Positions 1 to 11,023 of a DNA stretch of 64,000 nucleotides are shown piece by piece. A model generated the notes under the pieces. It searched no databases and was not told the DNA's origin. It worked only from the letters and a program-made list of their open reading frames with translations. Every line of letters starts with the position of its first letter. The first letter of the stretch is position 1. The stretch spans positions 128,062-192,061 of the forward strand of contig JAJEKB010000411.1 of the NCBI GenBank assembly GCA_022393335.1, given 5' to 3'. Source of the stretch: Macrotrachela quadricornifera. Lineage: Eukaryota > Rotifera > Eurotatoria > Philodinida > Philodinidae. Made by a program: the position numbers and the translations under genes.

Positions 1-1615
1 AGAAAAACATATCGTTTTTAATATTTCGATCATTTTTTTAAATGTTGTAGGTAACTTACGCATTCTACGTAAAATTTTCATTCTTTATATATCTCTTATC
101 TTCTCAATTCCCCGAACAAATTTGATGAGTATCGTATTTAACTGTTATTTTTATTTTTGACATATTTATGTTTTTGTACTGAAAATAAGAATAAAGATCA
201 TCATGATAATAAATGATACGTTAAAGATGTATATATATATATATATATATATATTTTAAAATCCATGAATTTATAAAGATATATTGATTTAAATAGATTG
301 TTTCGTATACGATTATCACGCGTATATTGCGTGCATAAGAAAAAATATAAAGGAGTAAAAATGAAAAGGAAATGAAAAGCAACACCCTTCATATTCTTCA
401 ATTCGGTGTTCGCTACATAAAATATAATGATATTTTGTAATGGTATAGCTTTTTTTCTTTCTCTATGTCTCGCATTCTTTTTTTTTTTACTTAAGTGCAC
501 ACGCTATGACTTTTTGATGATACAAAACAATAGAAACGACAAGAAAAAAAAAGTATTTGAAAATCGTTGAGTAAAACAGACAAGCATTATGCTTATTTTT
601 CTATTTCAATCTATCTTCATACATTATTTCATTTTGTTTGAGTCGTCAAACAGCATGCATATTACTTTTTTTCTCTGTGTTTTATAATGGTAATAAGAAC
701 AAAAAAAGAAACAATATTTATGTGTGCGTTCAACTTAAGCATAAAAAAAGAAAATTTTTGTTATTGTCGTCATCATCTCTATCGTTTATGTGTCCAAGTG
801 ATGTGTGTGCATTGCATATTGAATGACTAATGAGTGAAAGGAAAAGAGAAAGAGAGAAAAGAGAGAGAGAGGAAAAAAAAGAGTTTATGTATTCAAAAAA
901 GCATTTATAAACAGGCGATGTATTTTGTTAAAAAAGGTCGATCGCCTACAATTTCGTAAACATAAAATAAAAAGATTGTCTAAGCGTCTACGCACTTATT
1001 GAGTTTATTTATATTCTAGAAAAAAGTAAGTTATTGACTAATCAACAACTGAAAAATCTCCTACTATTATACAATATCAATAATAAAAAAACAACAAATT
1101 TTCTTTCCGATTAATACATAAGTAATTCATGATTTTTTTTTCTCTTTCTTTCTTTCTATACATTCTATTATATTCAAATTTTCAATATTTCTCTATCTGG
1201 ATAAATTTGATATTTAAAGGTTTCAGTGTATAATAATAAATTCACTGTCATTCGGAAGAAAAATCTCAACTTCTCTTCTTTTTTTTAAAGCATATAAAAG
1301 AAACAAAAAAAAATAGCAAGACACAGAGTATAAGTATTCACTTATCGTTCATATTTTTTCTTTTACATTCTGAAAATAACTTTGACTAAATCAGTGACAA
1401 ATAAACTGCTTAATCTTAATAGTCTGCCTCTCTTTTGCGTGACTAAGTTTTACTTTGCCTTTTAAATATGTTAATTCAGGAACGTTTCAAGTGTCACTTA
1501 CTGTCATAGTTATTTGACGTCATTTCTTCTTTAATTGTTAACTATTGCTATTTTTTTTTTTTCATTCTATGTATAAATATTTAGTGTTACTCAAATTATT
1601 AAACAAATTTTTGAC
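1..1615. other. Non-coding flank upstream of the kinase gene
   Basis: I see no supportable gene here. The stretch is AT-rich with a (TA)n run at about 231-255, a purine-rich GA tract at about 838-882 and poly-T/poly-A runs. A TATA-like word (tataaata, 1571-1578) lies about 40 bp before the kinase ATG and could be core promoter, but in DNA this AT-rich such a word is weak evidence. The short open frames present are low-complexity. Confidence 0.6.
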
Positions 1616-3304
1616 ATGGCAACAATTCGATCGATTAGTCCATCAAAACCGCCTGAACGTTTATTAAATCGACGATTAACTCGTGCATCTACTTCATCGA
1701 CAACAGTTTCTCAAAGAAAAGTATCTCTTTCAAAAACAACTCCTGTTACTGTAACAACAATAAAACGACGAAAATCATCTCGAATGTCTTTAAAAAAAGG
1801 TTCGGTTACATCAATGACATCATCTGCTCGTCTTAATACATTTACAAGTATGACTACTACTGCATCAGATAACAGTGAATTAACAAATAAAATGGCTTCT
1901 ACAACTATTAATGAATTACCTGCTATTAGACGAACATCGCGAATATCAGATGCAAATATAATAACATCAAATACTCCTATTCCACAAATTAATTCAGATA
2001 CAATAGTAGATAATAAACATATTGAAGAACCACTAAGTGATAAATCTATATTGAATAATATGAATGAAATAACATCTACAACCGCAACATCATCAAGAAA
2101 ATCTTTCATAGAAAATATCGAATTTACACCTGAATCATTTGATATTATTCGAACAGTTGGTACCGGTAAGAATTTTCTTTTTATGTTAATTTAAAAATAA
2201 TTTTAATAAAAAAATTTTTTTTTGTAGGAACATTTGGTCGTGTACAACTTGTTTGTCATCGTGATACGAATACATATTATGCACTTAAAACAATGTCGAT
2301 AAAACGTATTATTGAATCAAAACAAGTTGAACATGTACGAAATGAAAAAGAAATTTTATCAAAAATTGATCATCCATTTCTTGTACGTCTTCAATGGACA
2401 ACACATACTAATTCATTACTTTATCTTTTACTCGAATATTTACCAGGTGGTGAACTTTTTCAAATGATGCGTAAACGTGAAAAATTTGATGCTAAAACAG
2501 CTATATTTTATGCAAGTGAAGTTTTACTTGGTCTAGATTATTTACATCATTTAGATATACTTTATCGAGATTTAAAACCAGTAAATTTTATTAACAAAAA
2601 ATATTTGTCAAAAATATCTATTATTTATTTCATATTTCTAGGAAAATATTTTAGTAGATAGTGAAGGTCATGTTCGTCTAGTTGATTTTGGTTTTGCTAA
2701 AGAAACTAAAGAACGAACATTCACACTTTGTGGTACTGTTGATTATCTTGCTCCAGGTTAATAATCATAAATATTTGTTTCCTTTGAATATTTTTTATTC
2801 TATTATCTAGAAGTTATTCAAAATCGTGGTCATCATAAAGCATCAGATTGGTGGGCACTTGGCATTCTAATATTTGAAATGCTTGCTGGTAATTATAGGG
2901 AAAGAAAAAATTTTTAATTCATTTTTCTTATTGTTTTTCTTTTAGGTTATCCACCATTTTATGATACTGATCAATTTGTTACATATCAAAAAATTCTTTC
3001 GGGTAAAATCGAATTTCCACGTCATTTTGATTATGCTGCAAAACAAGTTCTTCGTAAATTACTTAATACTGATCAATCTCAACGACTTGGTTCAGCAAAA
3101 AATGGTGGTGATGAAATAAAACGTGAACAATGGTTTGTTGGCGTATCATGGACAGATGTTTATTTTCGAAAAGTAGAACCACCAATAAAACCAATAGTTA
3201 CATCACCAAGTGACACAACAAATTTTGATTCATATGATGAATTTGATATAAAACAAACACCACAAGCAGCAAAATATGAAGTGCAACTATTCAAAGATTT
3301 TTAA
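1616..3304 (+). CDS. PRKX/PKA-like AGC-family serine/threonine kinase
   Basis: A cytosolic/nuclear protein kinase of the cAMP-dependent (PKA catalytic/PRKX) type. Exons, phase-consistent: 1616-2165, 2228-2580, 2642-2756, 2811-2888, 2946-3304; 484 aa. Residues 1-175 are a Ser/Thr/Arg-rich, probably disordered extension. The kinase domain follows: glycine loop GTGTFGRV 182-189, ATP lysine K204, helix-C E223, catalytic YRDLKPEN with D298, DFG D316, activation-loop T329 in TLCGT, APE 338-340, then [15 protein letters not shown]. The C-tail ends in a hydrophobic FKDF (481-484), as in AGC kinases that dock this motif in the PIF pocket. PRKX fits better than PKA-C because of the tail wording and the N-terminal extension. 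Odd points: GTVDY replaces the usual GTPEY of the P+1 loop, and RRxS-type sites occur in the extension (RRKS 51-54, RRTS 105-108). A poly(A) signal AATAAA lies at 3477-3482. The kinase call is secure; PRKX orthology is inferred from similarity. Confidence 0.93.
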
Positions 3305-6300
3305 GCGAAAAAACAGAAATATCTATATATTGATGCTCAATGCTGTTTCATTTTATTTTTTTGTTTTTCATACATTGAAATCATTATTTGTTGTTGTGAA
3401 ATTTCTTATAATTTTTTTTTTCTTCGGTGAATGTACATTAATGTATTTTGTGTCATAGACAGAATATAAGCAGAGAAATAAAAGGAATATTTTTCTTCCA
3501 TCATTTATGCTTGTTAAGTTCATTCTATGAATGTTAAAAATCTCAAGTTTGTTTTCAAATAAAGAATGAATTGCAATAAGGTGGAGAGAATAGAAATGCA
3601 TTGTTGCTTTAAATAAATAAAAAAAAGAAATACTTTCTTCATTTTCTCGACAAGGTTATTGTTAGACATATCATCATTAATAAATCTGCTTTATTTTCTA
3701 TGTCATTAGAGAATTCTCCATCTTTCATCAGTATGTTATTCAGATAAAGAGAGTCGATAATAAGCCTCATTTTTCTTTTTTCTCTATACCTATTTCTGTA
3801 TATCAAACTTGTCTTATTAAGTACTTGATCCATTAGTCATAGTGATTTCTTCCGAGTTGCAATATTCCTCATGGTTATTGTATTTCTCAACATGACCAAT
3901 GAATAGTAATTTTATGTATAAGTGTTTTCATATCAATAGAGTAAGAATTCAATAAATGGAGCCCATTAAGAATGAACAACTAAGATTGTTTAGTTCATTT
4001 CTATTTCATATATAAGGCAATATTACATCTTATCGCTTGATTTGAAAATAATATTACCCGTCGTTTTTTTTCCGATGAATGCTTTTAGTAACACCTTACT
4101 TTGCAATCACTTAATTTCTTGTCATCTCCATTTTTGTTATAATGAAAAAAAAGGAAAGTATATGGCTTGTTAAAAAAAACTATGATTTATTAGAGAGTGC
4201 ACGACAATTTTTGCCCTTAATAAAAACTAAAAGGAAACTTTCTAAAAAAAAACATAATGGATACATTCTTTTTTCCTGTGAAATGAAGCGGATGCTGTTT
4301 AAATGAAAAAAGATTTCAATATTAAAATGTCGCCTACTTCCCACATTAAAAAGAAAGTTCATGAATGAAAAAATATATATGCTTTATATAAATTAATCGT
4401 GGCGGAAGTAAAACTTCGACTGTAATGGCGTATAAAAATTGATCAGGAAAAGGATAGATCTACATGAAACTAAAGAAAGTATGTATGGTCGTGATGCAAT
4501 TGAAGTAAATTGTGCTAATGATTTACACCACAATAATAATTAACTTAATCGTTTAATATAGACTAATCTCAAAATAGACGACAAAAAAATGGGTCAACCT
4601 ATACTTTTTAGACTGTAACCATTAGTTTCACGAGAAAAACAACTATAACAACACTGAACAAAAAAAAAGGTTTCAATACAAATGAAAAATGAAACCAATA
4701 AAATAGTTTAGACGCAAATAGTGATTGGCTTTTATGAAAATATTTGAATTAATTCTTTCACAAATTCAAAATATTTACTTATCTATATCATTTAAAATCA
4801 AATTAAAGTGTCGTCTATAGGAATCACAGCCGCGTTTCTTGCTTATAATCTGATAGTGTCAGTATCTGACTAAACACATTAGTTTCTCAACGACATTCTA
4901 ACCTCTATAAATGGCAACTCTTAAAATTTCATAAGTATACAACTGAAGTGTATAATAGCCATCAATATTATTCATGTTAAGATTAGTTCAATTCAAATTA
5001 AAACATAATAGCTAGTATTGATCTTTTTGATGAGTTTTGTTATTTTAAAAGAAAAAGATCTTTAGATCATTGAACAATTGATTATATTCCTCGATCTAAT
5101 AGCTATCTATTCTATCATTAAATTTTATTAATATATTGATATAATGGTCTATTCACACTGCAAATATGTGTGTATAGAATCAAAATGATACTATTGTAGA
5201 ATTAATATTTTATCAATAATTATTTAAAAGATTCATCTGAAAGCTATTATTTTTGGAAATTAAATCAAAAGATATTCACGCACAACTAGATTTTTGATTA
5301 AATAAAAATGTAATACATAGGTAACCAGTATCAGCTTTCTCACAAATATTTTAAGGCCAGATTTTCTTTATTCATAGCTATGCTGTTGAGTAACAGATGA
5401 TGAAGAAAAACCTAGGCTAATATGATTGCTTAAGTCTTGACAAGATATAAATTATATTGAATCATGTACACAGTAGACTTTTTGTTTTCAGTGCCACTAC
5501 CCCGGACGTCGTTGTAGGATCTGTTGATATACATATTAAAAAAAAAAAAGAAGTGTTTATAAAAAATACACAAAAAAATTGTTTTTATCAAGTTTATTAT
5601 TAAATTGAATTGTTGTCTGAATTGTAATAGGTCCGAAATCTTTTATTGTTTAAGCAGACTACAGGATAATATGCACGATTTAAATACAGTGTCGTTTGAC
5701 ATAAATTTGTAAAAACTAAACAATAAAATTACATAAGAGTATAGTACTCAATTCATAATGTAGTTTATTTGCGTATGGATAATACACAAGATGGAGGATG
5801 GTTGCAAATAGTTTGATTTCACTAATGATAAACTTTCGATAATTAAGAAAGAACTTCAATGTTAATTAAGCGTAGAAATAGGTTGAAAAAGATCGTGCCG
5901 ATTAGTCAAATCGTTAATAATTTTAGTAGCACTTTTGCATTATGTCTTGGTATTTAGCTTTAAGACATAAGTTCAACATTCTTCTCTGAGAACTCATTAT
6001 AAACAAATATTAATAATACAACAAGAAACAATATTTTTTCTTACAAATACTCCATGGTATACGTTATGAAGTGTGTCAGCCATAAATGAATTATTCATGT
6101 CGAAGTACGTTAATTTCTCCATCGAATCTTCATTTGGATTGTCATCGTGTGTTGTTTTTTGAGAGGATACATTTTTCGATTGCTTTGCTTGTAATAAAAT
6201 ATCGTGTGACTGGTTTGTAGTTGAAAATAATTAAATCAGTTCGTCATATCGCTCATTCGAACGTGTGTCTATACCATCAAAACTGTGTACGATTGGTTGT

Positions 6301-7199
6301 TAAAAAGCTTCTTACTTAGCTGTAATTATCAGCTAGAACGCTAAATCTGTTCTAGGTTCTGTATATGAATACGTAGGTACATTAAGAAAAAAATGACTCC
6401 TTCTAACTCGCAACGAATAATGGTAGTTGATTTTGCAATGCATATGTCATTGCTCGAGCTTGTACTTCATGACCAATAAATGGAAGGTAAGTGTGGATGG
6501 ATCTTATCATAAGACTTCACCACAACATTATATTTGAGAAAATTCAGATATCTTTGCTTTATAAATATTTGTCCTTCATCGGATTACTGCACTATTCTAT
6601 GAATGAGAACAGATTGGAAAATATGACCAAGTCGATGCTCGTAAATCAATGATTCTTTAATTTTATAGAGCAAATCAATATTATAAATGATTTTAATTGA
6701 TTCTTCCAACCAATCTTTATTGGATAAAGAATGAATAATCGACATTTTTCATGATAATTACTTCAATGATACATGCACTATTTTTTGAGAGTTGTTAGTT
6801 AATCATAATCTAAATAGGTAAGATATTTGCTGACAATTGGTTTTTATATTTAAATACAGTCATTTGACTTCATTGTATCAATTCAGCAGTATGATTGATA
6901 AATGAAAACTATCCAACTAACAAAAGATAATTTTTTTATTTGAATAGCATCAATGTGTCTCCTATGAGGATCTCTACTAATTATCTATGATTCCCGTCCA
7001 CTATTATATGTGGACTGAAAACTAATTATTAAAAATCTTTGACTATCTACAACTAGAGAAGATCTCATCTCAATAAATTCCTATTGAAACTTAACTATTC
7101 ATAGTACGAAGATGTAAGTATAGTTATAAACTCATATGCTTAATTACTGAGAATATATTTTACTAAGAGTAACAATTATAATAATTAAAGGACAGTAAT
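3305..7199. other. Gene-free AT-rich stretch
   Basis: Apart from the 3' UTR of the kinase (poly(A) signal about 3477) I find no gene. Open frames are short and low-complexity. A small GC-richer island at about 5480-5530 follows a pyrimidine-rich AG and is noted as a finding. No tRNA-like A-box/B-box pair was found by eye. Confidence 0.5.
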
Positions 7200-7577
7200 C
7201 TAGTCACACAAAAATTTGAAAAAATGTGTTTAAACATTCAGTATGGAGCCGCGATTGTGACTCATTCACGTTCAAAAGAAAAACGCAAAAACTGCCATTT
7301 TTGTTTCTTTTTTTGTGTTCAATTTTCACTTTTCGAGCGTGAAAATGGTGAAAAACATCAGTTTTTAGTGTTAAGACATGTATTTGTTCTGGGATTTAAA
7401 AACAATTGCGTTTTTATGCTCATTTTTCGGATTTTTCACTATTTTCACGCTCTAAAAGTGAAAACTGAACACAAAAAACATCGTTTCTCACATTTTTCTT
7501 TTGAGCATGAATAGGTCACAATCGTGGTTCCATACTGGGCGTTTAAACGTGTTTCTTCAAATTTTTGTCTGACTAGG
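7200..7577. mobile_element. Long inverted-repeat (fold-back) element, MITE-like
   Basis: The two halves are reverse complements of one another almost end to end. The left end starts ctagtcacacaaaaatttga and the right end, read on the minus strand, starts ctagtcagacaaaaatttga. Homology continues through tttaaac, cagtatgga, cgattgtgac, the word caaaagaaaaa, gttcaattttcac and gagcgtgaaaatggtgaaaaa into a short apex near 7380-7400. Arms are roughly 185 bp with scattered mismatches. There is no transposase; the open frame crossing it is a by-product of the repeat. Such structures are typical of non-autonomous fold-back/MITE transposons. No convincing target-site duplication is visible, so superfamily is not assigned. 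Confidence 0.85.
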
Positions 7578-9021
7578 AAGGAACATACACTTATAAACAG
7601 GTTAAAGATAATAGTAAAGATCAGCGATTAGACGATACGACGAGTGTCCAACATACAATTGAGGAAAAGATGTATAGAAAAGAAAGAAAAAGAGAATGAG
7701 AACGAGAACGAGTATGAGAGAAGGAGGAATCCAAAATAGATAAGTATGTGAAAGAGACCAATGGACAAAGAACACCGATCGAAATGTTATTGGTAAAATA
7801 GTGCCATCTGTTGACGATAACACTTCTGATATTAATTTTCTTTTATTTAATCATACTTTTAAAAATCTGCCTCAAAACTGATCAATAAGATTGTTCCGAT
7901 TATTGTCGTTGACATCGATAGTGTTTATACGTATATCTGTTCGTTTCTCAATTGATATCAACAACATACTTGAAAATGAACAAATATATTTGAATAATCT
8001 GAAATCATAACAATACTGTAATTCTTATCATTTAATGAAAAAACAGAAGCAATTGTATTAATTTATAGTGCTCACCTCCTAGGTGATCTATTTTAAGTTT
8101 ATCATCATTCTCTCTTATACTAAATATTATTAACTGCGGTATCTTGCCGCCATTTATTGCATCCCGAATCATCTTGAAAACGTTGTAATCTCATCATCCT
8201 TCAGTGCGATGAGCCATCTACATCGTATTCGAAGATAAATTTATATTCCTTCAAACTTTTCGAGTGTTAAGTGTAGCATTATGAGGTAATAACTTGTATA
8301 CGACTCTTTACATATAGTAAAGCATGAACTAGGTGTGCGATACGAGAAGCAATAGCAAAATGCAGAATTCTTTTTGATGAAAATTAATATATTATTAAAG
8401 AACGACAGATGGGTATTATATATAAAGACTACATATTTTCTGTTTAGATGAGTGGATTTTGATCACAATGAACTTTAATACTACAACAAACAACACTTTT
8501 GAATACCGTGATTAGTTGAATTATTGACTTTGACAGTAGCCACTAAATAATGTGCAAAATAGTTTGATAAAATAATGGAATCTTCACATTAATAAATAAA
8601 AGTATCAGCAGATATAAAAGCAGCAGAAGGAACTATGATGAAGCCTAGGTATTACACGGATATCTTCTGATTCAATATATGATCAAAAAACTGATTTTAA
8701 AAATAAATTAGAATCTCTTTTTAATTTTATTAAACATTTTATTAGAAACAACAAAAATTAGTTCACGTTCCTATCTCAAATGTCTAAATACCATCTAATC
8801 TTTGAAACTATTTCAATTCTATTCTTGGTGAATTGAAGATAGATTCATTTTTGTCTATTTTCGAATAGCCATGAGCTGTTTTAACCGTTCATACAAAATC
8901 ATCAGTTGTCACATCATCAAAAGACAAAAGTATTTTCAAGGCACACATGACATTTTTTGTGAGAGAGGTAAAAGAAGAGCAAACAAACGACAAGAAAAGA
9001 GATTTTTTTTACAAGTATTCT
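7578..9021. other. Gene-free AT-rich stretch
   Basis: No gene supported. It lies between the fold-back element and the 3' end of the minus-strand Ser/Thr-rich gene. Short open frames on both strands have low-complexity composition and no splice-linked partners. Confidence 0.5.
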
Positions 9022-11023
9022 TCAAGGACTGTCTTTTCCCTGTGTAGTACCATTTGTTGCTGGCTTTTTCTTTGTGAACCGTCGTTTCTTTTCCCATTCA
9101 ATTGTTTCTAATTGAAGTTTAGTAAGTTGTGCTAATTTACTCAGAACATCTTGAGGACAATTAGTAAATGGATCAGGATATTCAAAAAGATCTAAAAATA
9201 AAGTAAAAACCAATAATTTAATTCACCTGCCCGTTCTTTCGTACAATTATATATGTAATGATTCTATTAAATTTTTCTTTCTTTTTATTTTCGCTGTACG
9301 AATACCAATCTGAAGTGGAATAGATTTACTTTCTACTCAAGAAGTTCTATAAATAGTCATATAGTTTTTCTCACATTCTACTTTGAAATATAATTAAAAT
9401 TCCATATGTATTTTTGACTATCACAAGAATGATCTAAATATTTCTATACCTTTGGAATTAGTTAATTTATCTTGTTGAATACGTGATCTTATATTTTGAT
9501 TAGCATTTCGTTGTGATTGTTGAGATGACATATATGCAGACGGCATTGTTGTTGTCGCTGTTGTTGTTGTTGTTGTTGTAGTTAATGGTTGCCGTGCTGG
9601 CCGCATTGATGAAGATATATTTGATTTAAGTCTTTCTGTGGTAATTATTAAACTATTCGTAGTTGTTTCAGCTAATGCTCTTTGTCGAATAGTATTTCCA
9701 CCGGCTACTGTATTTCTATATGCAAATAAGGATGGATTCGGTGATGGCTGACTGGTTGTACTCATCGCCATATTATGAGTTGAATTTGAAGGAATGCCTA
9801 AATCAGTATTGGCTGTGGTAGTTAAAGAAGACTCATGATGCGCAGTACGACGTTCTAAAACAATAAACATGTGTGGATATACACAAAATAACACTTTATT
9901 ATAAGAAAAAAAGTAAGAAAATGAGTTCTTTTTTTGTTGCTGTTTGCCTCAATTCTCACCGTTCTGTGCGTGTTTTATTTCAACATTTGATGTTGTCAAT
10001 TCTCTTCTTTTTCTCACTCATTCGTATTCTGTTGCCTCGCGTCAAGCCTTTCTCTTTTTTTTCCTTATTAGTACTCAACACATTTCTGCTTCATTTTCTT
10101 TCACGGTGACATATTCAATAGTATAATCAAGATATAACGATGAAAGCTCGTAAAAAAAATCTTGAATGTACTGTTCGATCAGTTAGTTATTTGAATTACA
10201 ATATTAATCTTTAAAAAGAAAACGAGAAAAATCTATTTTTACTTACTCGGTGCTTCTACTTTTAATATCGGACTTAATCTAAATGGAGCTGTAGATGATT
10301 GTTTATGAGGTGGAGTGGTAACTGTTGCTGTTGTTGCCATTGATAATGTAGAATGTTTGCTTGATAACTGTGAAATACCACTAGTATTTTCTGTTCCATC
10401 TATTTGTTTTTGAATAATAATAGTTTTTTTTATTGATATTATTCTTACTTTCTTTTGATAATTTAAGAATAATAACACTATCATTAACATAACTTAATCG
10501 TTGTGTATGTTTGCCACTAGTTGAATTAACAAGTGTTTTAAATGATGAAACATAACGTTTTGTTGGTGATGAAATTCTTTTTGGCACATCTAAATGAATA
10601 AATGAATAGTACTGTATTATATTAAAAAGAAACTAAATGAAATCGTTCGTTTGTAATTTTTTCTTTATATACCTTGCCGAGAAACGCTTATTGTTGATTG
10701 AGCTATATTTGATGATGATGAAACAAGAAATGAATCGACAACTGAATTATCAAAGACTTGATTTCTTGGTAATGATTGTCGTTCTTGTTTCTTTATTGGA
10801 GAAGAACATTGACGTGATATTGATCGATGATGAGAATCAGAAGTTGATGAAAGACTAATGAAATATATAAAAATGTAGATCATACAAAAGAATAAAATAA
10901 AATAAATAACTGTTTAGTCGATTCTTCCTTTGTTAATTTTGAAAGAAGTGATTTCCATGTATTAAAAGAAATAGGAACTTGTTCAGCCCATTCAAAATAT
11001 CCGCTACTACTTGTGCAAGTCAT
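9022..11023 (-). CDS. Unrecognised Ser/Thr-rich, largely disordered protein
   Basis: I do not recognise this protein. Six exons join in phase with GT-AG ends: 11023-10911, 10854-10673, 10589-10449, 10399-10247, 9854-9450, 9191-9022; 387 aa. The first donor (GTTATT) is weak. The start is the first ATG of an otherwise open exon beginning MTCTSSSGYFEWAEQ. Most of the protein is Ser/Thr/Gln/Asn-rich and probably unstructured, with basic SP motifs (SSPIKK, RISSPTKR) and a poly-Thr run encoded by a (GTT)n-like repeat at about 9546-9590. The last exon differs: DPFTNCPQDVLSKL is followed by an amphipathic, probably helical stretch (LTKLQLETIEWEKKRRF) and a basic tail, the part most likely to be conserved. 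The agreement of five introns in phase argues for a real gene. Function cannot be inferred; a scaffold or cytoskeletal adaptor is only a guess. Confidence 0.72.
9546..9590. repeat. Trinucleotide repeat encoding poly-Thr
   Basis: An imperfect (GTT)n tract, read as ACA/ACT-type Thr codons on the minus strand, lies inside exon 5 of the Ser/Thr-rich gene. It is a candidate for length variation. Confidence 0.7.

Noticed and set aside
7224..7514. A 96-codon open frame (MCLNIQYGAA...)
   Set aside because: It lies entirely inside the fold-back element, and its residues are the translation of the repeat arms; no splice partners or family features.
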